From positions 1-16,978 of the forward strand of contig JABFVJ010000252.1 in assembly GCA_013362835.1 (NCBI GenBank): 16,978 nt of DNA, written 5' to 3'. Under the pieces are notes generated by a model, which saw only the letters and a list, made by a program, of their open reading frames with translations, was not told where the DNA came from and searched no databases. Positions 5,891 through 13,914 of the stretch are shown here, piece after piece (position 1 is the stretch's first letter; the number at the start of each line of letters is the position of its first letter). Origin of the DNA: Nonomuraea sp. (GTDB lineage: Bacteria; Actinomycetota; Actinomycetes; Streptosporangiales; Streptosporangiaceae). The translations under genes were made by a program, and so were the position numbers.

Positions 5891-7741
5891 ATGCCTTTGA
5901 ACAGCCGCGACGACCTGCGGAACATCGCGATCATCGCGCACGTCGACCATGGCAAGACCACGCTGGTCGACGCCATGCTCTGGCAGTCCGGGGCCTTCCG
6001 CGCAAACCAGGACGTCGACGACCGGGTCATGGACTCCAACGACCTGGAGCGCGAGAAGGGCATCACCATTCTCGCCAAGAACACCGCCGTGCAGCACGGC
6101 GGCATGACGCTCAACATCATCGACACCCCCGGCCACGCCGACTTCGGCGGTGAGGTCGAGCGCGGCCTGTCCATGGTCGACGGCGTGGTGCTGCTGGTCG
6201 ACGCCTCCGAGGGCCCGCTGCCGCAGACGCGGTTCGTGCTGCGCAAGGCCTTCGCCGCGAAGATGCCGGTCATCCTGTGCATCAACAAGGTCGACCGTCC
6301 CGACGCCCGCATCAAGGAGGTCGTCGACGAGGTCTACGAGCTGTTCATGGACCTCGACGCCACCGAGGAGCAGATCGACTTCCCGATCGTCTACGCCTCG
6401 GCCAAGGCCGGCCGCGCGTCCCTGAACCGTCCCGACGACGGCGGCATGCCCGACTCGGAAGACCTGGAGCCGTTGTTCGACATCATCAAGTCGACGATCC
6501 CGGCGCCCACCTACGACCCCAACGCGCCGCTGCAGGCGCACGTCACCAACCTCGACGCCTCCTCCTACCTCGGCCGCATCGCCCTGTGCCGGATCCACCA
6601 GGGCGTCATGCACAAGGGCCAGCAGGTCGCCTGGTGCCGCACCGACGGCACGATCCAGAAGGTGAAGATCACCGAGCTGCTGATGACGGAGGCGCTGGAG
6701 CGCAAGCCGGCCGAGCAGGCGGGCCCCGGCGACATCATCGCCATCGCGGGCATCCCGGAGATCATGATCGGCGAGACGCTGGCCGACCCCGAGGACCCGC
6801 GCCCGCTGCCGCTGATCACCGTCGACGAGCCGGCGATCTCGATGACGATCGGCACCAACACCTCGCCGCTGGTCGGCAAGGCCAAGGGCTCCAAGGTCAC
6901 CGCCCGCATGGTCAAGGACCGCCTCGACAAGGAGCTCGTCGGCAACGTGTCGCTGCGCGTGCTCCCGACCGAGCGTCCCGACGCCTGGGAGGTGCAGGGC
7001 CGCGGCGAGCTGGCCCTCGCCATCCTGGTCGAGCAGATGCGCCGCGAGGGCTACGAGCTGACCGTGGGCAAGCCGCAGGTCGTCACCAAGACCATCGACG
7101 GCAAGGTGCACGAGCCGGTCGAGCGCCTGACGGTCGACTGCCCGGAGGAATACCTCGGCGCGGTCACCCAGCTCCTGGCGGTGCGCAAGGGCCGCATGGA
7201 GCACATGACCAACCACGGCACCGGCTGGATCCGCATGGAGTTCGTGGTCCCGGCGCGCGGCCTGATCGGCTTCCGCACCGAGTTCCTGACCGAGACCCGC
7301 GGCACCGGCCTGGTCCACCACGTGTTCGACTCCTACGAGCCGTGGTTCGGCGAGCTGCGCACCCGCAACAACGGCTCGCTGGTGGCCGACAGGTCGGGCC
7401 CGGTGACGGCGTTCGCCATGCTCAACCTCCAGGAGCGCGGCACGCTGTTCGTCTCGCCGACCACCGAGGTCTACGAGGGCATGATCGTCGGCGAGAACTC
7501 GCGTTCCGACGACATGGACGTGAACATCACCAAGGAGAAGAAGCTCACCAACATGCGCTCGTCCACGAGCGAGGAGACCGAGAAGGTCATCCCGCCGCGG
7601 ACGCTGTCGCTGGAGCAGGCGCTCGAGTTCATCCGCGAGGACGAGTGCGTGGAGATCACGCCCGACGCCGTGCGCATCCGCAAGGTCGTGCTCGACGCCT
7701 CCACCCGTGGGCGCGCCGCCGCGCGTGCCAAGCGCGCCTGA
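5891..7741 (+). CDS. typA: Ribosome-associated translational GTPase TypA/BipA
   Basis: 616 residues, the usual length for the family. GTPase motifs are intact: AHVDHGKT (16-23, P-loop), [10 protein letters not shown] (51-60, switch I), DTPGH (78-82, switch II), NKVD (132-135) and SAK (170-172). EF-G-like beta-barrel, domain III and V segments follow, and then the BipA-specific C-terminal part, including [20 protein letters not shown]-like [10 protein letters not shown] and [19 protein letters not shown] near the end. TypA binds the 70S ribosome and supports assembly and translation under stress or cold. It is a single gene with its own likely promoter. The Shine-Dalgarno sequence is weak (GAGCGAG about 9 nt before the ATG). 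The next gene starts 229 bp downstream, so no operon is implied. The identity is close to certain. Confidence 0.98.
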   Translation: MPLNSRDDLRNIAIIAHVDHGKTTLVDAMLWQSGAFRANQDVDDRVMDSNDLEREKGITILAKNTAVQHGGMTLNIIDTPGHADFGGEVERGLSMVDGVVLLVDASEGPLPQTRFVLRKAFAAKMPVILCINKVDRPDARIKEVVDEVYELFMDLDATEEQIDFPIVYASAKAGRASLNRPDDGGMPDSEDLEPLFDIIKSTIPAPTYDPNAPLQAHVTNLDASSYLGRIALCRIHQGVMHKGQQVAWCRTDGTIQKVKITELLMTEALERKPAEQAGPGDIIAIAGIPEIMIGETLADPEDPRPLPLITVDEPAISMTIGTNTSPLVGKAKGSKVTARMVKDRLDKELVGNVSLRVLPTERPDAWEVQGRGELALAILVEQMRREGYELTVGKPQVVTKTIDGKVHEPVERLTVDCPEEYLGAVTQLLAVRKGRMEHMTNHGTGWIRMEFVVPARGLIGFRTEFLTETRGTGLVHHVFDSYEPWFGELRTRNNGSLVADRSGPVTAFAMLNLQERGTLFVSPTTEVYEGMIVGENSRSDDMDVNITKEKKLTNMRSSTSEETEKVIPPRTLSLEQALEFIREDECVEITPDAVRIRKVVLDASTRGRAAARAKRA

Positions 7742-7970
7742 TTTCTTTTTCCACACCCGGCCGCGGGTCGCTCCTTTTCCGAGCGGCACGCGGCTGACGT
7801 GTCAGCGGGATCTGTCAACGATCCGGCCTACGCACGTGCGATGGAAGGGCTCTCCCGTGCCTCGCTGTAAAGAAGGGCGGTTATGGGAGCAGCTGTAATG
7901 ACACCGTGACCCTATGCCATAGAACAAACGGGCATTCGGGAGAATCATCCCAATTGTGGGAAAGCTCCGG
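7742..7970. other. Intergenic region between typA and membrane-protein gene
   Basis: 229 bp without a convincing gene. It contains a perfect 10-bp palindrome CGCACGTGCG (7831-7840, CACGTG core), a weak stem GGATC/GATCC (7808-7812 and 7820-7824), and a relatively AT-rich stretch around 7890-7960 that probably holds the promoter of the next gene. I see no clear -35/-10 pair and no stem followed by a T-run that would make a good typA terminator. Confidence 0.5.
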
Positions 7971-10484
7971 ATGGCAATCTCATTCGGGCTGGCTCTGGTG
8001 TCGTTCGGGGCGATTGTTTGGTGCACCATCGCAGCCAGACCCGTGGCCGGGCCCGCGCGGCCCAAGAGCACCGCTGTGTCCAACCCTTGGGCGGCCGCCG
8101 CCGCCCGCGCGGATCCCGCCGACGGATGGGCGCGTACGGCCACCACCGTCGTCTCGGTGACCCGGGCCCGTACGTCCGACCTCGACGCCGTCCCCGAAGG
8201 GCGGATCGACCCCCGGCAGCGCCAGGTCAAGGTGACCGTCAGGCACCGGCTGCAGATGCGTCCCGACGACCCGCTGGCCGAGGCGCTGCGCCAGGGCGGC
8301 GGGTTCCCCGGCGCGCTGCCGCAGGTGACCGATTCCGCGTTCGGCGCGGTCAAGGTGGACGGCCTCGCGCTCGCGCCCACCACGCGGCTCCCGCCGGTCG
8401 TCGTCTCGTCGCCGGGGGACGTCACGGCCGAGTTCACCGTGACGCTGCTGCGTCAGGTCAAGGTCGAGGACCTGCTGACGTTCGGCTTCACCGCCCCGAC
8501 GGCGTTCCCGCTGATCGTGGTGGTGCGCACGGTCACCGTGGTGCCCGGCGAGTGGAGCGTGCTGCGGATGGAGGGCATCCTGCCGGAGCGGCAGGAGGCC
8601 GAGCTGCTGCGCTTCTCCGTCGGCGCGTACCCGGTGAGCCTGACGCTGGCGCCTGACTCCTACGGCTTCCCCGACGTGACCGTGGAGGACGACTTCTCGT
8701 GGGCCACGGCGCTCGGCATCATGACGGCGATAGCGCTGGCCGTGTTCCTGGTGCGCTCGCTCGGCAGGCAGTGGTGGCAGCGGGTGCCGAACAGGGAGCT
8801 CGTCATCGGGCTCGCGCTGGCCGTGCCCACCCTGCTGATCCCGCTGGTCGCGAGCGCCTGGTCGCCCGTCGCGTACGTGATCCTCTTCGTGGCCGTGCCC
8901 GTCATGGCGCTGCGGCACGCCGGGCGCGTGCTGCCCACGAGCCCGCCGTGGACCACGCGCGACCTGCTGACGGTGACCGGGCTCGGGGTGCTGCTCGGGA
9001 TCGGCATGCTGAGCTGGTCGTGGCTGCACGGCCAGCTTCCCGGGCCGGCTCTGCTGGCCGGGGCCCTGGTCGCGGCCACGGCGGCGGCCGGGGCGGCGGT
9101 CGGCTTCAGCGTGGACCTCGGGGTCAGGCCGGTGGTCGTCCGGCTGGCCGCGCTGTCGGCCGAGGCCGCGATCGGGCTGCTGGCGCTGGCCCTGTGGCTG
9201 CGGGCGCTGCTGACCGGGGTCTACCCGCCCGACAGCGTACGGCTGGTGCTGGGGCTGAGCTGGGCCATGATCCCCGTGGCCGCCGTGGCCGTGGCGACCA
9301 AGGCGTGGAGCCGCGGCGCGGTGGCCGGAGCGGTTGTGGTGAGCCTGCTCGTGCAGGGCTGGCCGACGGAGTGGCTGGACGCCGGGTCGTGGAGCCTGTC
9401 CGTGCCGCACCCGGTCGTCCCGAGGATCGGGATCCTGCCCCTCGACCCGCTCGTACGCGGGGTGCTCGGGCTGCTGCTGCTCGGGTTCGTCATGCTGGTG
9501 CTGCGGCTGTGGCGGCTCGGCTGCCACCTGTCGGCGACGGACAACCCGGCCGCCGAGTCCACGATGATCGTCGTGCTGATGGTGCTCTACATCACGCCGG
9601 GCGGCAGCACCACGCTGGCCGACATCGACGTGCCGCTGCCGCTGCTCGCGATCACCTCGATCGTGGCCTGGGTGACCGCCCGCTGGCTGCTGTCCGGGCC
9701 GCGTACGGACGTCGTCGAGCCCGGCACGCAGGAGGAGCACCGGCAGCTCATCAGGGCCGCCCTGCACAAACGCCTGCTGCTCGTCGCCGAGCAGGAGCTC
9801 TACCGCATGGGCAGGACCAGGATCGGCGGCGGCGACCTGTCGATGGCCGAGTTCGACCAGCGGCGGCAGGCCCTGGAGTCGGCGCTGCGCGAGCACGGAC
9901 GTCACCCCGAGACCGCCTTCGCCACGGCCGCCGGCTGCACGCCCTGGCACAACGGCGTGCGCGCCTTCACCGTGAGCCTGCTGCTGAGCCTGCCGTTCGC
10001 CCTGGTCTACGGCTGGCCGGAAGGGGTGGATCTGACGAGCTTCGTCTTCGACGGGCGCTACCTGCTCACCCTGCCCGCCTTCGGCTTCCTGTTCGGCTAC
10101 TTCTACCCGCGCGTACGCGGCACCCAGCCGATGACCAAGGCGCTGCACCTGACGGCCGCGGCCCTGCTGACCAGCCTGGCCGGATACCTGTCGACGCTGG
10201 TCGAACCGGACATCGGGGCCTTCGACAAGGCGACGGTCGTGGCCATCGTGGTCGGGCAGGTGATGATGGTCTGCGTCGGGCTCGGGCTGTTCTGGGAGTG
10301 GCGCATCATGCACCTGGCCGGCGAGCCCTGGGCCCGGGTGCGCAACCTGCGCAGCGTACGCAGCCTGGCCGCGCCGACGCTGGCCCTCGTGCTGGCCGCG
10401 GGCACCACGGCGGCCAGCTCGGCGGCCGGTCAGACGGTCGACCGCATCCTGAAGGGTGACCAGATCACGACCAGCCAGAGATGA
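7971..10484 (+). CDS. Large uncharacterised multi-pass membrane protein (possibly DUF6185-like)
   Basis: 837 residues from the ATG at 7971, preceded by GGAAAG 6 nt upstream. An in-frame GTG at 7956 lacks a well-placed site. Layout: one N-terminal membrane anchor (about 2-22); an extracytoplasmic beta-rich domain of about 215 residues (about 23-240) with repeated valine-rich strands (EFTVTLLRQVKV, PLIVVVRTVTVV); about nine or ten membrane helices (about 245-570); a charged cytoplasmic segment of about 85 residues (about 575-660, including EEHRQLIRAALHKRLLLVAE and DLSMAEFDQRRQALE); then about five more helices and a short serine/threonine-rich tail. No transporter, kinase or protease motif is apparent. 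From memory it resembles large actinobacterial membrane proteins filed as DUF6185, but I cannot confirm this. Its stop lies 3 nt from that of the convergent DUF2461 gene. No function is assigned. Confidence 0.8.
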   Translation: MAISFGLALVSFGAIVWCTIAARPVAGPARPKSTAVSNPWAAAAARADPADGWARTATTVVSVTRARTSDLDAVPEGRIDPRQRQVKVTVRHRLQMRPDDPLAEALRQGGGFPGALPQVTDSAFGAVKVDGLALAPTTRLPPVVVSSPGDVTAEFTVTLLRQVKVEDLLTFGFTAPTAFPLIVVVRTVTVVPGEWSVLRMEGILPERQEAELLRFSVGAYPVSLTLAPDSYGFPDVTVEDDFSWATALGIMTAIALAVFLVRSLGRQWWQRVPNRELVIGLALAVPTLLIPLVASAWSPVAYVILFVAVPVMALRHAGRVLPTSPPWTTRDLLTVTGLGVLLGIGMLSWSWLHGQLPGPALLAGALVAATAAAGAAVGFSVDLGVRPVVVRLAALSAEAAIGLLALALWLRALLTGVYPPDSVRLVLGLSWAMIPVAAVAVATKAWSRGAVAGAVVVSLLVQGWPTEWLDAGSWSLSVPHPVVPRIGILPLDPLVRGVLGLLLLGFVMLVLRLWRLGCHLSATDNPAAESTMIVVLMVLYITPGGSTTLADIDVPLPLLAITSIVAWVTARWLLSGPRTDVVEPGTQEEHRQLIRAALHKRLLLVAEQELYRMGRTRIGGGDLSMAEFDQRRQALESALREHGRHPETAFATAAGCTPWHNGVRAFTVSLLLSLPFALVYGWPEGVDLTSFVFDGRYLLTLPAFGFLFGYFYPRVRGTQPMTKALHLTAAALLTSLAGYLSTLVEPDIGAFDKATVVAIVVGQVMMVCVGLGLFWEWRIMHLAGEPWARVRNLRSVRSLAAPTLALVLAAGTTAASSAAGQTVDRILKGDQITTSQR

Positions 10485-10487
10485 GCC

Positions 10488-11138
10488 TCAGCGGCGCGGC
10501 AGCTCGCTGCCCCTGACGTGCGCGCACTGCCACTCGACCAGCGCGGCGCAGTCGCGCCAGACCCGCTCGACGCGCTCGCGCACCTCGGGGGTGTGCACCC
10601 ACGGCTCGGGCTCGAAGCTGACGCCCGCGTACAGGGACTTGTGGCGCAGCAGGTCGATGCGGGGGTGGTCGTCGGAGAAGCCGCGCGGCCTGGTCTTCAG
10701 CCGCTCGCCGCCGATCCGGTAGCCGGCGTCGGCGAGCCCGCGGGTGATCGACTCCAGCGGCTTGCCGGTGACGTCCTCGTCGACGGCCGCGCGGTAGCGG
10801 GCGACCTGGTCGGACGCCTGGGTGTAGCAGCCGCCGGCCGCGTACAGGCCGGCCGCGCTGACCTCGACGTAGAAGCCGATGCCCGGCATCAGGTCGACGA
10901 ACGCGCCCTGATGCGTCTTGTACGGCGTCTTGTCCTTGGAGAACCGCACGTCACGGTAGGGACGGAAGAGCTGGGCCTGCCCGAACTCGGCGGCCAGCTC
11001 GTCGGTGAGCGCGGTCATGGGCGCCCGCACGGCGTCCTCGTAGAGGTGCTTGTGGCGGGTGAAGTAGGTCTTGGAATTGTCCGCCTCAAGGCCCTCGTAA
11101 TAGATGAACGCCTCGTCGGGGAAGCCGGTGAAACCCAT
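10488..11138 (-). CDS. DUF2461 (TIGR02453-type) domain protein
   Basis: 216 residues, the normal size for this family. Typical conserved stretches are visible: an N-terminal GFPDEAFIYYEGLEADNSKTY (about 5-25), RPYRDVRFSKDKTPYKTHQG (about 59-78), then a beta segment GFYVEVSAAGLYAAGG (about 88-103) and, near the C-terminus, RGFSDDHPRIDLLRHKSLY (about 151-169). No signal peptide is present, so it is cytoplasmic. The biochemical function of the family is not established to my knowledge. The ATG at 11138 has no strong ribosome-binding site, but the family motif starts within five residues. It lies 21 bp downstream of the deacetylase gene on the same strand, so probably in one transcript. Confidence 0.88.
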   Translation of the reverse strand: MGFTGFPDEAFIYYEGLEADNSKTYFTRHKHLYEDAVRAPMTALTDELAAEFGQAQLFRPYRDVRFSKDKTPYKTHQGAFVDLMPGIGFYVEVSAAGLYAAGGCYTQASDQVARYRAAVDEDVTGKPLESITRGLADAGYRIGGERLKTRPRGFSDDHPRIDLLRHKSLYAGVSFEPEPWVHTPEVRERVERVWRDCAALVEWQCAHVRGSELPRR

Positions 11139-11159
11139 GGGCCAAGAGTGCCACGCCGC

Positions 11160-11933
11160 TCACCGTGCGGTGTACGTACGGCCCGGCGACGGCGGCCTGC
11201 CGTACAGCTCCGAGACCGTCACGAACGTGAAGCCCTTCTTGGTGAGCGTGTCGAGCACCTTCGGCACGGCTTCGACCGTGGTCGGGTGGATGTCGTGCAT
11301 GAGCACGATCGATCCGGGTTTGGCGGTGTCGGCCTGCTTGATGATGGCCTCCGGGTGGCGGTGCAGCCAGTCGAGGGTGTCGACGTCCCACAGGATCTGG
11401 GCCAGGCCCTCGCGGCGGGTCTCGGCGGCGACGGCGGTGTCGGTGTTGCCGTACGGCGGGCGCATCACCCGCATCGTGACCCCGGTCAGCCGGTGCACGA
11501 GCTCTCCTGTGTGTCTCAGCTCGTGCTGCAGCCCCTCCGGCGACAGGCCCGTCAGCGACGGGTGCGACCAGGAATGGTTGCCGATCTCGTGGCCCTCGTC
11601 CACGATGCGGCGGGTGATGTGGCCGCCCTTGTCGGCGGCCACCTGCTCCCCGAGCACGAAGAAGGTGACCTTGACCCCACGCTGACGCAGCAGATCGAGC
11701 AGCTTGCCGGTGTAGGGCCCGGGGCCGTCGTCGAAGGTCAGAGCCACGCATTTGATCTTCGCGCAGTCGAACCTGCGGCGGCGCGGCCAGTCGGCCTGCT
11801 GCGCGACCAGACGTTTGGCCAGGACCTCAGGACTCACCTGCGGACGGATCATCGCGGTCTGCCTGCGTGGCACCGGCTGGGCGACACAGCCCACCAGAGC
11901 GAACAGGGCCAATGGCAAAGCCCATATGCGCAT
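11160..11933 (-). CDS. Lipoprotein polysaccharide deacetylase (CE4/NodB family)
   Basis: 257 residues. The N-terminus is a lipoprotein signal, MRIWALPLALFALVGC, with the lipobox cysteine at 16, so the enzyme should be anchored on the outer face of the membrane. The NodB domain runs from about 60 to 250: motif 1 TFDDGP (66-71, catalytic base and metal Asp), motif 2 HSWSHPSL (120-127, the metal-binding HxxxH), motif 3 RPPYGN (158-163), motif 4 around WDVDTLDWL (182-190) and motif 5 LMHDIHP (211-217). All catalytic residues appear present. Members remove N-acetyl groups from peptidoglycan, chitin or similar glycans; cell-wall remodelling is the likeliest role here. The ATG at 11933 is preceded by GGGGGA at 5 nt and gives a clean signal peptide; longer in-frame starts would bury it. 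Probably an operon with the 101-residue gene (32 bp upstream) and the DUF2461 gene. Confidence 0.92.
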   Translation of the reverse strand: MRIWALPLALFALVGCVAQPVPRRQTAMIRPQVSPEVLAKRLVAQQADWPRRRRFDCAKIKCVALTFDDGPGPYTGKLLDLLRQRGVKVTFFVLGEQVAADKGGHITRRIVDEGHEIGNHSWSHPSLTGLSPEGLQHELRHTGELVHRLTGVTMRVMRPPYGNTDTAVAAETRREGLAQILWDVDTLDWLHRHPEAIIKQADTAKPGSIVLMHDIHPTTVEAVPKVLDTLTKKGFTFVTVSELYGRPPSPGRTYTAR

Positions 11934-11965
11934 GTTTTCCCCCGAAACACCGCACGCGGGGGCCT

Positions 11966-12271
11966 TTACGGATAGTCCTGGACCGGTCTCCCCCGTAGTT
12001 CCCTGGCCAGGTCGTCCCACCAGGGTGGGATATCCGCGTGCAGCTCCTTGTAGCGGCGCGCCACGCGCATGGCACATCCAACCGGATCCGTACCCAGATG
12101 ACGACGTTTAACCGGACCTTCCTGCCATCGGTAAAAGCCGTCCCGATAATGCACGACCAGACCGATCCAGACCGAGATGGTCGCTCCGTCACCCACCTCG
12201 TACGCGCTGGTGACGCCCAGCCCGTGCAGCTCCGCCTGGAGTTTCTCGGTCGCTGCCCGGGCCTCACTCAC
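11966..12271 (-). CDS. Small hypothetical protein, 101 residues
   Basis: The GTG start at 12271 is preceded by AGGGGG about 8 nt upstream; in-frame upstream codons lack a site. The product is soluble, with a helical N-terminus (SEARAATEKLQAELHGLG, 2-19), a tryptophan/tyrosine-rich beta-like middle (TISVWIGLVVHYRDGFYRW, 31-49) and a helical C-terminus with IPPWWDDLARELRG (81-94). The middle resembles small actinobacterial proteins that pair a short beta sheet with flanking helices, but I do not recognise a named family. It is on the same strand as the deacetylase and 32 bp upstream, so it likely heads that transcript. Codon use (G/C in the third position) supports a real gene. Confidence 0.65.
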   Translation of the reverse strand: MSEARAATEKLQAELHGLGVTSAYEVGDGATISVWIGLVVHYRDGFYRWQEGPVKRRHLGTDPVGCAMRVARRYKELHADIPPWWDDLARELRGRPVQDYP

Positions 12272-12388
12272 ACGCCACCCCCTGCCGACGTTTCCGTACA
12301 CAACAGATGTACCCAGCAACGGGCATCAGCCGTCCAAGACATGCAGTAATCATGAAACTCCGGGGGGTGTTCAGGTGGGCGTTCGGCG

Positions 12389-12964
12389 TTATTGGTCCGG
12401 CGCCTCGCGCGGTTCGGCGACCACCATCACCAGCCGGAGCTCCCGCTCGCCCGCGTTCGCGTAACGATGCGGGCGGTCGGCGGTGAACAGCACGGCGTCG
12501 TCCTTTCCGATCACGTGGCTCCTGCCCTGGATGGTGAGCGTGAGCTCGCCCTCCAGCACGGTCACCATCTCGCGGGTGCCCGGCGGGTGGGCGTCGCCGT
12601 CGTGGTGCTCGCCGGGGGCGAGCCGCCAGTCCCACAGCTCCAGGATCATCGGGGAATCCGCGCCGACGAGCAACTTGGCCTGGACCCCGCCCTGGTCGAA
12701 GGTGACCACGTCGCTCTTGTCCACGACCCGGACCATGGGCACGTCGGAGACCTCCACCAGCCGCGCCACGGTGACGCCGAGCGCGGAGGCGATCCGGGTG
12801 AGCGTGGAGACGCTGGGGTTGGTCCGCCCCTGCTCGACCTGGACGAGCATCCCGCGGCTCACTCCCGACCTGGCGGCCAGCGCGTCGAGCGTGAGCCCCC
12901 GGTGCGAGCGCTGGGCGCGCACGTTGTTGGCGATGGCCTGGGTGATGGTCTCCGGGTCTTCCAT
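12389..12964 (-). CDS. XRE-type HTH regulator with C-terminal cupin domain
   Basis: 191 residues from the ATG at 12964. The N-terminal HTH (about 12-66) is classical: VRAQRSHRGLTLDALAARSG, then VSRGMLVQVEQGRTNPSVSTL with the XRE recognition-helix pattern. The C-terminal cupin (about 110-185) has GEHHDGDAHPPGTREM (118-133) and, in motif 2, RPHRYANAG (164-172), so a small ligand or metal is expected. An earlier in-frame start would run through the operator repeats; the chosen ATG has TAGACT 7 nt upstream and no Shine-Dalgarno sequence. The gene is divergent from the EamA permease, with an operator-like palindrome and half-sites between them. By family precedent it represses the permease and itself until its ligand, perhaps the permease substrate, binds the cupin. 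The target is inferred. Confidence 0.9.
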   Translation of the reverse strand: MEDPETITQAIANNVRAQRSHRGLTLDALAARSGVSRGMLVQVEQGRTNPSVSTLTRIASALGVTVARLVEVSDVPMVRVVDKSDVVTFDQGGVQAKLLVGADSPMILELWDWRLAPGEHHDGDAHPPGTREMVTVLEGELTLTIQGRSHVIGKDDAVLFTADRPHRYANAGERELRLVMVVAEPREAPDQ

Positions 12965-12971
12965 GCGGTGC

Positions 12972-12977
12972 AGTCTA
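12972..12977 (-). promoter_or_regulatory. -10 box for leaderless XRE-cupin gene
   Basis: On the minus strand TAGACT (12977-12972) is followed by 7 nt and the ATG at 12964, with no ribosome-binding site. The region 17-19 bp upstream (around CAACAG) overlaps the TTGCAC half-sites at 12989-13004, so regulator binding there would block its own promoter. Confidence 0.5.
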
Positions 12978-12988
12978 GTGATTCGCTT

Positions 12989-13030
12989 TTGCACTCTGTT
13001 GCACCCTATATATTGCACTAGTAGTGCAAT
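12989..13030. promoter_or_regulatory. TTGCAC operator array with perfect 9+1+9 palindrome
   Basis: The palindrome is ATTGCACTA (13012-13020), G, TAGTGCAAT (13022-13030), without mismatch. Two further direct copies of TTGCAC lie at 12989-12994 and 12999-13004, exactly 10 bp apart, which puts them on the same DNA face. The array fills the gap between the XRE-cupin start (12964) and the EamA start (13056) and overlaps an AT-rich TATATAT (13007-13013) that may be the permease -10 region. This is where an autoregulatory HTH protein would bind. Binding by this regulator is inferred. Confidence 0.75.
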
Positions 13031-13055
13031 CTGTTGAACAAGACGGGAGGACGAC

Positions 13056-13895
13056 GTGACCGCGGTGATCCTGGCGACCGCCTGCGCGGTGGTCTACGGC
13101 ACGGCCGACTTCTTCGGCGGGCTGGCCAGCAGGCGATCCCAGGTGCTCTCGGTCGTGGCGCTCTCGCAGCTCGCCGGCCTGGCGCTGATCCTCGTCCTGC
13201 TGCCCCTGCTGCCCGGCGCGGTGAGCGCGTCCGCCCTGCTGTGGGGCCTGCTCGCGGGCCTGTCGGGCGCGGCCGGGCTGGCGCTGTTCTACCGCGCGCT
13301 CGCCACCGGCGTGATGTCCGTGGTCGCGCCCACGACCGCCGCCACCTCGGCGGCCCTGCCCGTGCTGTACGGCCTGGCCACCGGCGAACGTCCGGCGTTC
13401 TGGGCTCTCGCCGGGGTCGTGCTGGCGCTCGGCTCGATCGTCCTGATCAGCCGGGACAGGTCGGCGGGCCGGGGTTCGGTCATGTCGGTGCTGGTCTCGC
13501 TGGCCGCGGGAGCGGGCTTCGGCGGGTTCTTCATCCTGCTCGCCGTCGCGCCCTCCGACGCGGGCCTGTGGCCGCTGGTCGGCGCCCGGATGTCGTCGGT
13601 GACCGTCGTCGTCCTGCTGGCCCTGGTCACCAGGCGCTCGCTGCGGCCCGGAGCGGGGTCCCTGCGCGTCATCCTGGCGGCCGGGGCGCTCGACATGGCG
13701 GCCAACGTGCTCTTCCTGCTGGCGCAGCGACAGGGCCTGCTGAGCCTGGTCGCCGTGCTGGTCTCGCTCTACCCCGCGAGCACGCTGCTGCTGGCCAGGC
13801 AGGTGCTCGGCGAGCGGCTGCGCGGCGTGCAGATCGCGGGGGTGGCCTGCGCGCTCGCGGCGGTCACCCTGATAGCCGTTGCACAGCCCGGCTAG
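13056..13895 (+). CDS. EamA/DMT-superfamily permease
   Basis: 279 residues with about ten hydrophobic helices in two five-helix repeats, as usual for 10-TMS drug/metabolite transporters. The first repeat begins with VVYGTADFFGGLASRRS (about 13-29), a motif common to an actinobacterial EamA group. The second EamA repeat starts near residue 148 (VLVSLAAGAGFGGFFILL). LYPASTLLLARQVLGERL (about 239-256) is the well-conserved end helix preceding the last segment. Such proteins export or exchange small metabolites, often amino acids, and are driven by a proton gradient. The GTG start at 13056 has GGGAGG 6 nt upstream. The divergent cupin regulator and operator array indicate ligand-controlled expression. 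The promoter of the next gene starts in its last codons. The substrate cannot be read from sequence. Confidence 0.9.
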   Translation: MTAVILATACAVVYGTADFFGGLASRRSQVLSVVALSQLAGLALILVLLPLLPGAVSASALLWGLLAGLSGAAGLALFYRALATGVMSVVAPTTAATSAALPVLYGLATGERPAFWALAGVVLALGSIVLISRDRSAGRGSVMSVLVSLAAGAGFGGFFILLAVAPSDAGLWPLVGARMSSVTVVVLLALVTRRSLRPGAGSLRVILAAGALDMAANVLFLLAQRQGLLSLVAVLVSLYPASTLLLARQVLGERLRGVQIAGVACALAAVTLIAVAQPG

Positions 13896-13908
13896 CCCTT
13901 GCTACGTT
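13879..13908 (+). promoter_or_regulatory. Promoter for MEDS-HATPase gene
   Basis: TTGCAC (13879-13884), an 18-bp spacer and TACGTT (13903-13908), then 6 nt and the GTG at 13915. This is a good sigma-70-type promoter with a leaderless start. The -35 lies in the final codons of the EamA gene and is identical to the half-site hexamer of the 12989-13030 array, which may be coincidence. Confidence 0.55.
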
Positions 13909-13914
13909 TCGCCC

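Noticed and set aside
5684..7789. A 701-codon open frame antisense to typA
   Set aside because: Composition is the mirror of a GC-biased coding strand (H/V/D/R-rich, no family motif), and typA is unmistakable in the other strand.
7742..7970. Terminator or riboswitch in the typA spacer
   Set aside because: Only short 5-bp stems without a T-run or conserved aptamer pattern are visible.
7980..10313. A 777-codon open frame antisense to the large membrane protein
   Set aside because: The product is Q/H/R/P-rich low-complexity sequence typical of antisense GC shadows, with no start context or domain.
12965..13018. N-terminal extension of the XRE-cupin protein from an upstream in-frame start
   Set aside because: The extension runs through the TTGCAC repeats and the -10 box and has no family similarity; the ATG at 12964 fits better.
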